Shown here: piece by piece, positions 11,332 through 19,833 of the stretch
Position numbering within the stretch: position 1 is the stretch's first letter
Layout: every line of letters begins with the position of its first letter
Assembly (NCBI GenBank): GCA_020161245.1
Contig: JAIUOK010000011.1
Location: 1-64,000 of the forward strand
Origin: Actinomycetota bacterium
Lineage (GTDB): Bacteria; Actinomycetota; Actinomycetes; S36-B12; CAIYMF01
Direction: 5' to 3'
DNA: 64,000 nt
The notes under the pieces: generated by a model
Seen by the model: the letters and a program-made list of their open reading frames with translations, nothing else
Database searches by the model: none
What the model was told of the DNA's origin: nothing
Position numbers and translations under genes: made by a program

Positions 11332-11901
11332 TCAGCGAACCGGCGGGGCGTTGCTGCGCGAGACGACGAGGTGGGGCGCCGACGCACGCACCGGCGTCGG
11401 CACGGCTGCCAGCGGCAGCGGCGGCAGGGCCGCGACGGTGACCCGGACCAGCCCGAGCAGGCGGCGGGCCGCCGAGGAGGCGAGCGCGAGACCGCGCTCG
11501 GCAGCGGCGAGCAGGAGGGCTGCGACCGCGACCGCGGCCACGTGGGCCAGCAGCATCCGGCCGGAGAGCGGGGCGTGCGCATGGGCGGCGTGCGACGGCG
11601 TCAGCCCGGCGAGGCGGGGGTCGACGCCGGCCGAGGGCCCCGAGGCGATCCAGGCCGCGCCGTGGACGACGACCTGCACGGCGGCGAGCCCCATCAACAG
11701 GCGCGCGACCGACCAGCCATGACGGGCCAGCGCCGCGCCGATCCCGAGCGACACCAGGACCGCGAGTGCAAGCGAGGCGCCCTGCGGTACGGATCCCATG
11801 CCCGCGGCGTGGCCGAGGCCTGCGACGACGACCCCGACCAGCGCGAACGCGCCCGCACGCGCAGCACGCGCGCCGGTCGTCCCGGTCGCCCTCGAGGTCA
11901 C
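11332..11901 (-). CDS. Polytopic membrane protein next to copper-handling genes
   Basis: The 189-residue product has about four hydrophobic segments (roughly residues 10-30, 40-60, 65-88 and 105-130) and a His-rich loop SHAAHAHAP between the last two. I do not recognise a named family. The His-rich loop and its place upstream of PCuAC and DyP suggest a metal-related membrane role, but this is inference. I chose GTG 11901. An earlier in-frame ATG at 11958 lies inside the perfect palindrome and is unlikely. No clear ribosome site is visible, so the message may be leaderless. Confidence 0.6.
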   Translation of the reverse strand: MTSRATGTTGARAARAGAFALVGVVVAGLGHAAGMGSVPQGASLALAVLVSLGIGAALARHGWSVARLLMGLAAVQVVVHGAAWIASGPSAGVDPRLAGLTPSHAAHAHAPLSGRMLLAHVAAVAVAALLLAAAERGLALASSAARRLLGLVRVTVAALPPLPLAAVPTPVRASAPHLVVSRSNAPPVR

Positions 11902-11918
11902 GCGACGATGGTAGGACC

Positions 11919-11970
11919 CGCTGTGGATGGGTGAGGCGTCGGTATACCGACGCCTCACCCATCCACAGCG
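11919..11970. terminator. Perfect 52-bp palindrome (family 1, copy 2)
   Basis: Two 26-nt arms (11919-11944 and 11945-11970) are exact reverse complements with no spacer. The left arm carries the core CGCTGTGGATGGGTGAG, as in the copy at 9414-9475. It follows the threonine aldolase stop by six bases on the minus strand and so probably terminates that gene. It also lies just upstream of the next minus-strand gene. Confidence 0.75.
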
Positions 11971-11976
11971 AGCACG

Positions 11977-13008
11977 TCAGCGCGAGGTGGTGGCGAGGAC
12001 GTCGGCGGCGAAGGCGTCGACGTCGTCCTCGGTGGTGCACCAGGCGGTCATCCAGCGCACCTGGTCGAGCGCCTCGTCCCACACGTAGAACGTGTGCCGC
12101 GACTGCAGGTCGTCGATATGCGCGCGGTCGAGGACGGCGAAGACGGCGTTGGCCTGCACGGGATAGGACACCTCGACGCCGGACGCGCCCTCGAGCGCGC
12201 CGGCGAGGCGCCTGGCCATCGCGTTGGCGTGCGACGCGTTGCGCAGCCAGAGCCCGTCCTCGAGCAGCGCGACAAGCTGCGCGGACACGTAGCGCATCTT
12301 CGACGTCAGCTGCATCGACTGCTTGCGCAGGAACGGCAGCGACGACGCGAGCTCGGGCCGCAGCACGACGACGGCCTCGGCCAGCATCGCGCCGTTCTTG
12401 GTGCCGCCGAACGACAGGACGTCGATCCCGCCCTCCGCCGCGAGCTCGCCCAGTCCGACGCCGAGGGTGGCGGCAGCGTTGGCGTACCGCGCGCCGTCGA
12501 CGTGCAGGTAGAGGCCGCGCTCGTGCGCCCAGTCGGCGATCGCGCGCATCTCCGCGACGGTGTACGCCGTGCCGAGCTCCGTGGTCTCTGTGAGGGAGAC
12601 GACGCGCGCCTGCACGTGGTGCTGGTCGCCGATGCCCCAGATCGCACGCTCGAGGTGCTCGACGGTGAGCTTGCCGTCCGACGTCGGGACGTCGACCAGC
12701 TTCGCGCCGGAGATCCGCTCGGGGGCGCCGCACTCGTCGACGTTGATGTGCGCCGTCTGCGTGCAGACGACCGCCTCCCACGGACGCAGCAGCGCCTGCA
12801 GCCCCACCACGTTGGCCCCCGTGCCGTTGAACACCGGGAAGACCTCCGCGTGCTCGCCGAAGTCGCGGCGGAACAGCGACACGGCCTTCTCGGTCACGGC
12901 GTCGTCGCCGTACGCCGTCGCCCAGCCGGAATCGGCCTCGGCGATGGCGGCGAGCACGTCGGGGTGCACGCGGGCGTGGTTGTCGCTGCCGAAGCTGGCA
13001 CCGGTCAC
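11977..13008 (-). CDS. Low-specificity L-threonine aldolase / beta-eliminating lyase family
   Basis: This 343-residue fold-type I PLP enzyme probably cleaves L-threonine or L-allo-threonine to glycine and acetaldehyde. It shows the family start SFGSDNHARVHP, the PLP-contact Asp171 in LHVDGARYANA and the Schiff-base Lys204 in FGGTKNGAM. GTG 13008 follows a perfect AAGGAGG at five bases. Close relatives include tryptophanase-like and beta-eliminating lyases, so exact specificity is uncertain. Confidence 0.88.
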   Translation of the reverse strand: MTGASFGSDNHARVHPDVLAAIAEADSGWATAYGDDAVTEKAVSLFRRDFGEHAEVFPVFNGTGANVVGLQALLRPWEAVVCTQTAHINVDECGAPERISGAKLVDVPTSDGKLTVEHLERAIWGIGDQHHVQARVVSLTETTELGTAYTVAEMRAIADWAHERGLYLHVDGARYANAAATLGVGLGELAAEGGIDVLSFGGTKNGAMLAEAVVVLRPELASSLPFLRKQSMQLTSKMRYVSAQLVALLEDGLWLRNASHANAMARRLAGALEGASGVEVSYPVQANAVFAVLDRAHIDDLQSRHTFYVWDEALDQVRWMTAWCTTEDDVDAFAADVLATTSR

Positions 13009-13072
13009 GGGGGCCTCCTTGGTCCGCCGCACATCCTCGCGCGGCGGCACCGGGCCCGCTCGGTCGGCCCTG

Positions 13073-15214
13073 CTAGAGGCGGACGTACCCGTCGAAGCCC
13101 AGCCGGCCGCGGGAGCCGCTGCTCGCGTTGACGACCGTGATGACGTGCGGCCCTGCCGTCGGGAAGGTCCAGGCCCACGCCACGCGGGTGCTGGTGGACG
13201 CCGCCCGCAGGTTGATCGACGAGTACTTCTTGCCGTCGACGTAGATGACCGCCCAGCCGTTGCGCGGACCGCGCTGCAGGAGCAGGCCGACCGACTTCGC
13301 CGTCACGGCGATCCGCACCTTGCCGCCCTTGAAGTAGGTGCGGTGGAAGGAGCCGCCCAGCGTCGCCGACGAGTACGCCTTCTTCATCGACGCCGAGTAG
13401 CGGATGTTGGCCGACGCGGCGTCCGTCCGGTAGATGCCCGTGGTGCGCCCCACCGACGTCACGGCCGTGCCGCTCGTGGCGACCTCGGTGGCGCGGTAGG
13501 CCCACGCGGCACCGGGCACAGTGGCACGGCCGGTGCGGACCGACGACGACCAGTGCGACGACGAGCCGTCCTCGGCCGTCACCTTCCAGGTCCACTTCAC
13601 CGGCACGACGGGGCCGGACGACGTCCTGGTCACCGCGCCGGCGCGCAGCGACGCCGCCGGGACGGTCAGCGACGGCATGGGCGGCGGCACGTAGCGCGGG
13701 TCGGTGGTCGCGGCGCCGTTGCGGTACTCGACGACGGCGCCGGACGGGTCGGCCGAGATCACCCGCAGGCCGAGAGCGCCGCCCGCGAGGTCGACCCAGG
13801 TGCCGATCGGCAGTGTCGGGTACAGCTGGCCGAACGAGGAGTCCGACGTCGACGGGTCGCCGTCGAGCAGGTAGCTCTCGCGCGCGGTGAACGCCGACGC
13901 CGACGGGTCCCACTCCTTGCGGACGGTGACGCCGGTGGAGCCCCAGCCGGCCAGCCCCGACATCCATGAGTCGCGGCCCGTGGGCTGCCGGTACTCCACG
14001 ACGTAGCGGTCGGCCCCGGACGCCAGGGTCAGCGCGCGGAGACCGGTCTTGGACGCCAGCGGCGACAGGGTCGCCTGGCCGTTGTCGCTCGGCGAGATCT
14101 GCGATCCGCCCGTGAGCAGGCCGAGGTAGCGCAGGTGCGACGCATTGAGGAAGCCCTGGTTCTGCCACGACACGGCCATGATGTCGTTGGTGTCGGTGTA
14201 CGACCGCTTCGCGCAGTGCGTGGCGTCGCCGTCCATCACCCGCGCGCCGCCGTAGGTGCAGTCGACGGTGTTGGAGTGCCCGAGGCTGAGGTTGTGGCCG
14301 AGCTCGTGGCCGAGCACGCCGACGCTGTTGTAGCCGTTCGACCACACCAGGCCGCCGCTCGAGAGGTCCGAGCCGATCGTGCCGAGGCCGGCAATGCCCC
14401 CGCAGTCGCCGAGGGTGCGGAAGTACACCAGCAGGTGCTTGCCCGCTCCCTCGGTAAAGCCGGTCTTGGCCTTGACCTCGTTCCAGAAGTCGAACGACGT
14501 CCCCACGCTGCCGCCGACGCACGGCGTCGAGGCGGTCTCGACGACCGACGGGTACGCCGTGGCCGTGAACGAGACCGCGCCGCCGGTCACGTCGGTCCAG
14601 TAGGTGTCGACGCCGTTGTTGATCGTGGCTGCGACGTCCGATGCGCTCACCGATGACGCGGCCCCGTTGGACGGTGTCGCGACGACGACGAGGACGGAGT
14701 GAGGAGCGGCTGCCGCAGCCGTCTGCGCCGGGGCCGTCCCGGCTCCGGTGTCGGTGAGCCCCGCAGCAGGCTCGGCGACGACGTCCACTGCCGCCACGGA
14801 CGCGCCGGCCTCCGGGTCGCGGGCCGGAGTGCCCTCGCCCGACGGCGCGACCCCGGCCGACGACACCCGGAACGTGCGCGAGCCCCGCAGGGACACCCGG
14901 ACGACGGCGCCGTCGCGCACATGCTCGAGGGCCGACGTCGGCACCTGCACCGAGCCGCGCGGCGTGCGTACGAACGTGAGCTCGTCGTGCTCGTCGGCGC
15001 CCTCGGGCGCGCCGAAGTCGTCGATCGCGAACCGCTCGACCGTGCCGCTGATGTCCAGGGAGCCGGCGGGGGCGGCGGCGGACGCCGGGAGCGCTCCGGC
15101 GGCGACCCCGAGGGCCACGGACGCGGCCGCGACGACGGCCAGGCGGGCGCGCGCAGGCACACGCCCGCGAGGGCCCGCAAGGCCCCGGGGCGGCCGACTG
15201 CGCGTCATGGTCAT
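13073..15214 (-). CDS. Secreted zinc metalloprotease (metzincin-like)
   Basis: The 713-residue protein starts with a basic region and a signal peptide (hydrophobic 25-42, ASAAAP cleavage site). A spacer of about 120 residues may be a prodomain. The catalytic region contains HELGHNLSLGH at 303-313, the HExxHxxxxxH zinc motif of metzincins. The C-terminal 250 residues or so are beta-rich, with a final module (from about residue 590) resembling accessory beta-sandwich domains of secreted actinobacterial enzymes. ATG 15214 and ATG 15208 are both possible. The substrate is unknown; it is likely an extracellular scavenging protease. Confidence 0.82.
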   Translation of the reverse strand: MTMTRSRPPRGLAGPRGRVPARARLAVVAAASVALGVAAGALPASAAAPAGSLDISGTVERFAIDDFGAPEGADEHDELTFVRTPRGSVQVPTSALEHVRDGAVVRVSLRGSRTFRVSSAGVAPSGEGTPARDPEAGASVAAVDVVAEPAAGLTDTGAGTAPAQTAAAAAPHSVLVVVATPSNGAASSVSASDVAATINNGVDTYWTDVTGGAVSFTATAYPSVVETASTPCVGGSVGTSFDFWNEVKAKTGFTEGAGKHLLVYFRTLGDCGGIAGLGTIGSDLSSGGLVWSNGYNSVGVLGHELGHNLSLGHSNTVDCTYGGARVMDGDATHCAKRSYTDTNDIMAVSWQNQGFLNASHLRYLGLLTGGSQISPSDNGQATLSPLASKTGLRALTLASGADRYVVEYRQPTGRDSWMSGLAGWGSTGVTVRKEWDPSASAFTARESYLLDGDPSTSDSSFGQLYPTLPIGTWVDLAGGALGLRVISADPSGAVVEYRNGAATTDPRYVPPPMPSLTVPAASLRAGAVTRTSSGPVVPVKWTWKVTAEDGSSSHWSSSVRTGRATVPGAAWAYRATEVATSGTAVTSVGRTTGIYRTDAASANIRYSASMKKAYSSATLGGSFHRTYFKGGKVRIAVTAKSVGLLLQRGPRNGWAVIYVDGKKYSSINLRAASTSTRVAWAWTFPTAGPHVITVVNASSGSRGRLGFDGYVRL

Positions 15215-15307
15215 CTCTTCGGAGCAACGGCCGGACCACCGACTGCTCCAGGCGGGTGATGCGCGCCGCGCAGGGTGGCGGGAGGACGCCTCGCCTAGGG
15301 TGGGCCC

Positions 15308-15964
15308 ATGGCATCTAGCGAGACCGTCCGCAGCCAGGACCGCATCGTGTGGGTCGACTGCGAGATGACCGGTCTCGACCTCGGGTCCGACGCCCTCGTC
15401 GAGGTGGCCTGCGTGATCACCGACGCCGAGCTGCGCGAGCTCGACGCCGGCGTCACCGTCGTCATCCGCCCGCCCGACGCCCCGTTCGCGGCCATGCCCG
15501 ACGTCGTCCGGCAGATGCACACGGCGTCGGGGCTGATCGAGGAGATCCCCGGCGGCACGACCCTCGAGGACGCCGAGCGGATCGTGCTCGACTACGTGAA
15601 GTCGCACGTGCCGGAGGCCCGCAAGGCACCCCTGGCCGGCTCGAGCGTCTATGTCGACCGGGGGTTCCTCGCCCGCGACATGCGCGAGCTCGACGCCTAC
15701 CTGCACTACCGGCTCATCGACGTCTCCTCGATCAAGGAGCTCGTCCGCCGCTGGTACCCGCGCGTCTACTTCAACGCCCCCGCCAAGGTGGGCAACCACC
15801 GGGCCCTGGCCGACGCCCGCGAGAGCATCTCCGAGCTGCGCTACTACCGCGACGCCGTGCTGGTGCCCCAGCCCGGGCCCGGCACCGACGCCGCCCGCGA
15901 CATCGCCGCCAGGCACGTCCTGGCGCCGTTCGACGACGGCACCGAGCCCACAGCCGGGGCCTGA
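15308..15964 (+). CDS. orn: Oligoribonuclease (DEDDh 3'-5' exoribonuclease)
   Basis: This 218-residue enzyme degrades 2-5 nt RNA fragments, and in other bacteria also pGpG from c-di-GMP turnover. The DEDDh residues are visible: Asp17 and Glu19 in VDCEMTGLD, an Asp in the RGFLARDM segment, and His/Asp in NHRALADARES. The usual family Cys/Gln near GNSICQDR is replaced by GSSVYVDR. Length is slightly above the typical 180-200 because of a short C-terminal tail. It is divergent from the metalloprotease and lies just upstream of tRNA-His. Confidence 0.95.
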   Translation: MASSETVRSQDRIVWVDCEMTGLDLGSDALVEVACVITDAELRELDAGVTVVIRPPDAPFAAMPDVVRQMHTASGLIEEIPGGTTLEDAERIVLDYVKSHVPEARKAPLAGSSVYVDRGFLARDMRELDAYLHYRLIDVSSIKELVRRWYPRVYFNAPAKVGNHRALADARESISELRYYRDAVLVPQPGPGTDAARDIAARHVLAPFDDGTEPTAGA

Positions 15965-16082
15965 CCGCCGGTCCCCCGCCTCGCGGCCCTGCCTCTGCCG
16001 CCCGTCGGGAACTCGATTTCGGGAGCACCCGGCCGGGCCGGTATGCTCCTCCCCGGCCGTCCGCCCCGGTGGACTGGCCATG

Positions 16083-16158
16083 GTGGGTGTAGCTCAGCTG
16101 GTAGAGCACCTGGTTGTGGTCCAGGTGGTCGCGGGTTCAAGTCCCGTCACTCACCCCA
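16083..16158 (+). tRNA. tRNA-His (anticodon GTG), encoded CCA
   Basis: The 76-nt sequence folds as a standard cloverleaf. The acceptor stem GTGGGTG pairs with CACTCAC, the D arm is AGCTCAGCTGGTAGAGC, the anticodon stem-loop is CCTGG-TTGTGGT-CCAGG, and the T arm carries GGTTCAAGTCC. The CCA end is encoded at 16156-16158. The base before it (G at 16082) opposite discriminator C16155 supplies the extra G-1 to C73 pair that identifies histidine tRNA. Its 3' 27 bases are the attachment site of the adjacent integrative element. Confidence 0.97.
16132..16158 (+). repeat. attL: 27-bp direct repeat inside tRNA-His
   Basis: This is the left copy of the element boundary repeat, starting CGGGTTCAAGTCCCGTCACT and ending at the encoded CCA. 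It is identical over 27 bp to 25072-25098. Confidence 0.88.
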
Positions 16159-16265
16159 GATCGCAGGTTCCTGACCTGCGAGAACGCACGAACGGCGGGC
16201 GACCGCGAGGATCTGGCAACAGCGCCAGGCAACCTTCGTCGGTCGCCCGCCGTATCTTTCGAGCC

Positions 16266-17419
16266 GTGGCGAGCATCCAGAGGCGGCGAATGGCGTCGGG
16301 CGGCGACGCCTACCGCGTCCTGTTCCGCGTGTCCGGTCGCCTCCGCTCAGAGACCTTCCACGACGCGAAGGCCGCCGCCGAGTTCGGCGACCTGGTCGAC
16401 CGCATCGGCGGCGAGGCCGCGATCGCGATCCGCGACGCACGCACCGCATCCGCCGCCGGCGGCAGCCCGACCATCACGCTCGAGCAGTGGTTCGAGCACC
16501 ACCTCGCGCACGCCACCAGCGTCACGCCCGGCACCATCGCCGAGTACCGCCGCGTCGCCGCGCGCACGTGGATGCCGACTCTCGGGCCGCTCCCCCTCGA
16601 CGCGATCACCCGCGACACCGTCGCCCGCTGGATCGGCGAGCAGGCCCGCACCACCACTCGCCGCGGCACGCCGACGTCGTCGAAGACGATCGCGAACGCG
16701 CACGGCCTCCTCTCGACCGTGCTGGCGTCAGCGGCCGACGCCGGCCGGATCCCGTCGAACCCGTGCCGCGGGCTCGGGATCCCGCGCACCGAGCGCGGCG
16801 ACATGGTGTTCCTGACCCAGGCCGAGTACGCCGTGCTCATCAGCAAGGTCCCCGCGTATTGGCAGCCCCTCGTCAACGTCCTCGCCGGCACAGGCCTGCG
16901 CTGGGGCGAGGCGACCGCTCTGCGCTGGGGCGACCTCGACCTCGACGCCGACGTCCCCGTCCTGCGCGTGCACCGCGCCTGGAAGAAGGGCGAGGCCTAC
17001 AACGTCCTCGGCGCACCCAAGACGCGCCGCTCGCTGCGCACCGTGTCCCTGCCCGACCAGGTCGTCGACGAGCTGCGGCCCCTCGCGCGCGGGACCGACG
17101 AGCTCGTGTTCGTCGCACCGCGCGGCGGCATGGTCCACGCTGGCAACTTCCGCGACCGCATCTGGGTGCCGGCGCGCGACGCCGCACGGCTCGGAAGAAG
17201 CCGCAAGTGCACGACCTGCGGCACTCGCACGCGTCGTGGCTTATCGCCGCCGGCGTACCACTGCCGGTCATCCAGCGCCGCCTTGGCCACGAGTCGATCC
17301 AGACCACCGTCGACGTCTACGGCCACCTCGCGCCCGACGCGCTCGAGATCGCCGCGCAAGCCGCGACACTCGCTCTCGGCCAGGCGATGCCCGAGGTTCT
17401 CGAGTTGAACGCTTCCTAG
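16266..17419 (+). pseudogene. Tyrosine recombinase/integrase, frameshifted
   Basis: This phage-type site-specific recombinase is the likely integrase of the element. From GTG 16266 the first frame gives an N-terminal arm-binding region, a SAM-like core-binding domain (about 70-160) and the start of the catalytic domain with Arg212 (GTGLRWGEATALRWGDL). Near 17190-17200, after DAARLG, the coding frame changes by a net one-base loss. The second frame then holds the rest of the active site: HDLRHSHASW, LGHES and the nucleophile Tyr in TVDVYGHLAP, ending at 17419. No slippery heptamer is visible, so programmed frameshifting is unlikely. If the base is a consensus error, the enzyme would be intact at about 384 residues. 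Confidence 0.85.
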
Positions 17420-17703
17420 ATGAATATCCGGCAGCAAGGATGCGGTGGCTGCTCTCGACGGGTGTTCCGGTGGGTGGCAGCGTGCGGGTGAGCGTCTTGG
17501 TCGGGTCTGACTCGAAGTTTCCGGCTGACGCCTTCGGGCTGTCTTGATATTGATCCGTCGGCCCGGCCTGGTCGCTCACCCGACACCGACCGGACGGGCG
17601 GAGTGACCTACTAGGAGCCTGCCGAAACCAGGCCCGTTGCTGTCTTGTCCGCCGTCCCGGCCGGCGCGGTGTCAACCGTTCCCGGCGAAGGGTGGAGGCT
17701 GAC
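17420..17703 (+). other. Non-coding left end of the IS110-type insertion
   Basis: These 284 nt between the integrase and the transposase hold no convincing gene. IS110-family elements carry a long non-coding end next to the transposase that, in characterised members, encodes the bridge RNA specifying target and donor. This stretch is in the right place and of suitable length. I cannot define the exact insertion boundary, since such elements often lack terminal inverted repeats. Confidence 0.45.
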
Positions 17704-18744
17704 ATGGACACGATGGCAAGGATCACCGGTGGTGTCGACACGCATCTGGAGGTGCATGTCGCTGCCGCGCTCAACGACGTGGGCGGGGTGCTGGGGACCG
17801 CGTCGTTCCCGACCACGGCGGCCGGCTATCGGCAGCTGCTGGAGTGGTTGTCCTCCTTCGGGCAGGTCGTCCTGGTCGGGGTCGAGGGGACGGGCAGCTA
17901 TGGAGCCGGCTTGTCGCGGTTCCTGCACCGTCACGACATCGCGGTGGTCGAGGTCGACCGCCCGAACAGGCAGAAGCGCCGGCTGTCGGGGAAGTCCGAC
18001 CCGATCGACGCCATCAGTGCGGCGCGGGCCGCACTCGGCGGGAACGCGAACGGCGCGGCGAAGACCCGCGACGGGAACGTGGAGGCCATACGCGTTCTGC
18101 GCGTTGCGAAGATCAGCGCGCACAAGGCCCGCACCCAGGCGATCAACCAGATCCACTCGCTGGTCTGCACCGCCCCCGACGAGCTCCGAGACGGGCTCCG
18201 CACGCTGCCGACACCCGCGCTGATCGAGGCCTGCGCCGGACTGCGCCCGGGGGCCGCGGGCGACGTCACAGCCGCGACGAAGACGACACTGAGGGCCTTG
18301 GCTCGCCGGGTCCACCACCTCGACGCGGAGATCGCCGAGATCGAGGCCCTGATCCGCCCGATCGTGACTGCGACCGCGCCGGCGCTGCTCGCCCACTCCG
18401 GCGTCGGCCCGGACACCGCCGCCGCCCTGCTGGTCGCGGCCGGGGACAACCCCGAACGGCTGCGCAGCGAAGCCACCTTCGCCCGGCTCTGCGGCGCGGC
18501 ACCGATCCCGGCGACCAGCGGCAAGACCCAGAACCGGCACCGGCTGCATCGCGGCGGCGACCGGCAAGCCAACTCCGCGCTCTGGCGCATCGCCCTGACA
18601 CGCATGTCCTGGGACCCCGACACCAAGGCCTACGTCGAACGCCGAACCAAGGAAGGCCTGTCCAAGCGCGAGGTCATGAGATGCCTCAAGCGCTACATCG
18701 CCCGCGAACTCTTCGCCGACCTACCGCGCGAGCTCCTTGCTTGA
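17704..18744 (+). CDS. IS110-family transposase (DEDD recombinase)
   Basis: The 346-residue protein has the IS110 architecture: an N-terminal RuvC-like DEDD domain (GGVDTHLEVHVAA, VEGTGSYG and KSDPIDA motifs) and a C-terminal transposase_20 domain with LLAHSGVGPDTAAALL and the Ser-containing RGGDRQANSALWRIAL region. I chose ATG 17704, preceded at five bases by GGTGGAGG; GTG 17692 is upstream but unlikely. The gene is complete. It lies inside the integrative element, so it is probably a later insertion or cargo. Confidence 0.92.
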   Translation: MDTMARITGGVDTHLEVHVAAALNDVGGVLGTASFPTTAAGYRQLLEWLSSFGQVVLVGVEGTGSYGAGLSRFLHRHDIAVVEVDRPNRQKRRLSGKSDPIDAISAARAALGGNANGAAKTRDGNVEAIRVLRVAKISAHKARTQAINQIHSLVCTAPDELRDGLRTLPTPALIEACAGLRPGAAGDVTAATKTTLRALARRVHHLDAEIAEIEALIRPIVTATAPALLAHSGVGPDTAAALLVAAGDNPERLRSEATFARLCGAAPIPATSGKTQNRHRLHRGGDRQANSALWRIALTRMSWDPDTKAYVERRTKEGLSKREVMRCLKRYIARELFADLPRELLA

Positions 18745-18772
18745 CGAACCTAGGAGCATCAGTATCACTCGC

Positions 18773-19185
18773 ATGGGGGAACGGAACTCGAAACTTCGTG
18801 GGCTCATCGCACTCATGGCTGCGGTGACTATGGGTTTGGTCGGCTGCAGCCAGGAGGAGTCAGAGCCCGAGCAGTCTGGAGCCAACGGCCGGCGGCGAGT
18901 GGGGCACCGGCCACTGATGAGACTCAAGCTCCAGCGACAGTGGGGCTCACCGTGTGCGTGGGTGTTCAGGAAGGCATGACGACTGCCGATTCGGTTCGGT
19001 TGACTGCCTCTGCATCCGGAGAGGTCTTGCTGGATCAGCAGGTGTCCCCCGGCACGACCCTCACCATCCCCGGCTTCCCCCTCGGCAGCGACATAGACGT
19101 TGCCCTCGACGGTGAGACGAAGATCAGCGGAGCCGCGCGCGAGAGCACCGGCGACTTCACCTACAACCTCGGAACGGGTTGCTGA
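18773..19185 (+). pseudogene. Small secreted lipoprotein, frameshifted
   Basis: From ATG 18773 the first frame encodes a signal peptide with lipobox MGLVGC and an acidic stretch (QEESEPEQSGA), then degenerates and stops at 18979. An overlapping frame, shifted by a net loss of one base near 18885-18900, continues with a Pro/Ala/Thr linker and a compact domain (VGLTVCVGVQEG through YNLGTGC) ending at 19185. Together they look like one lipoprotein of about 137 residues with a C-terminal disulfide-capable domain. I do not recognise a family. It precedes the sigma/anti-sigma pair and may belong with it. Confidence 0.6.
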
Positions 19186-19314
19186 CGCCCGGACGAAGAG
19201 CGGGCCTACGTGCCGTTCTAGCTCGGGTCTTCCCTCCCGCTTCTCGGCCCGTGCAACCCTGCGCCCCACCGGTTACGTATGGGGTAGTAGGAAGCCACGG
19301 GGGAGGTTCGCTGC

Positions 19315-19833
19315 ATGAACGGGGCGCACGAGGAGCAGTTCCGCGGCTGGGCTCTGAGCCAGCGGCCGGGTCTGCGGCGCACGGCCTTCCTGCTCTGCGG
19401 GGACTGGTACCTGGCTGATGACCTGGTCCAAGAAGCGTTGGTGCGGATCTTCGATGCATGGCCCCGCGTGGGTTCGGCCCCGGATCTGACGCGCTACTCG
19501 CGCCGCGTGCTTGTGAACTTGTACCTGGACCATCGCCGCCGGCCCGCGAGGCGGGAGAACCCTCAAGCGGACCTGCCGGATACCGAGATGCCGGAGCACG
19601 ATCCAGGAACGCGCGAGGTGCTTCTGCAGGCCCTGCGCCGTGTGCCTCCGGGGCAGCGCGCGGTGCTGGTGCTGCGGTTCTTCGACGACATGTCCGTGGA
19701 GCAGACGGCCGATGCGTTGGGCACGAGCGCCGGGAACGTCAAATCTCAGATCAGCCGCGGACTCGGCGCCTTGCGCGGCGCGCTAGCGGATGTCGGCCTG
19801 ACCGACGCCTTCGATCTGCAGGAGCAGCCATGA
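19315..19833 (+). CDS. SigE-family ECF RNA polymerase sigma factor
   Basis: This 172-residue two-domain sigma factor directs RNA polymerase to a dedicated promoter set. Region 2 spans about 10-75 (RRTAFLLCGDWYLADDLVQE). Region 4 spans about 105-155 (LLQALRRVPPGQRAVLVLRF, then the helix-turn-helix EQTADALGTSAGNVKSQISR). The SigE-family form is typical of actinobacteria. GGGGGAGG precedes ATG 19315. Its stop overlaps the next start in ATGA, the usual arrangement for a sigma factor and its membrane regulator. Confidence 0.93.
   Translation: MNGAHEEQFRGWALSQRPGLRRTAFLLCGDWYLADDLVQEALVRIFDAWPRVGSAPDLTRYSRRVLVNLYLDHRRRPARRENPQADLPDTEMPEHDPGTREVLLQALRRVPPGQRAVLVLRFFDDMSVEQTADALGTSAGNVKSQISRGLGALRGALADVGLTDAFDLQEQP

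Noticed and set aside
11332..11958. ATG 11958 as start of the copper-cluster membrane protein
   Set aside because: It would place the first codons inside the perfect 52-bp palindrome, which repeats elsewhere as a non-coding element.
16266..17419. Programmed frameshift in the integrase
   Set aside because: No slippery X-XXY-YYZ heptamer is visible near 17195, and tyrosine integrases are not known for this. A lesion or sequence error is simpler.
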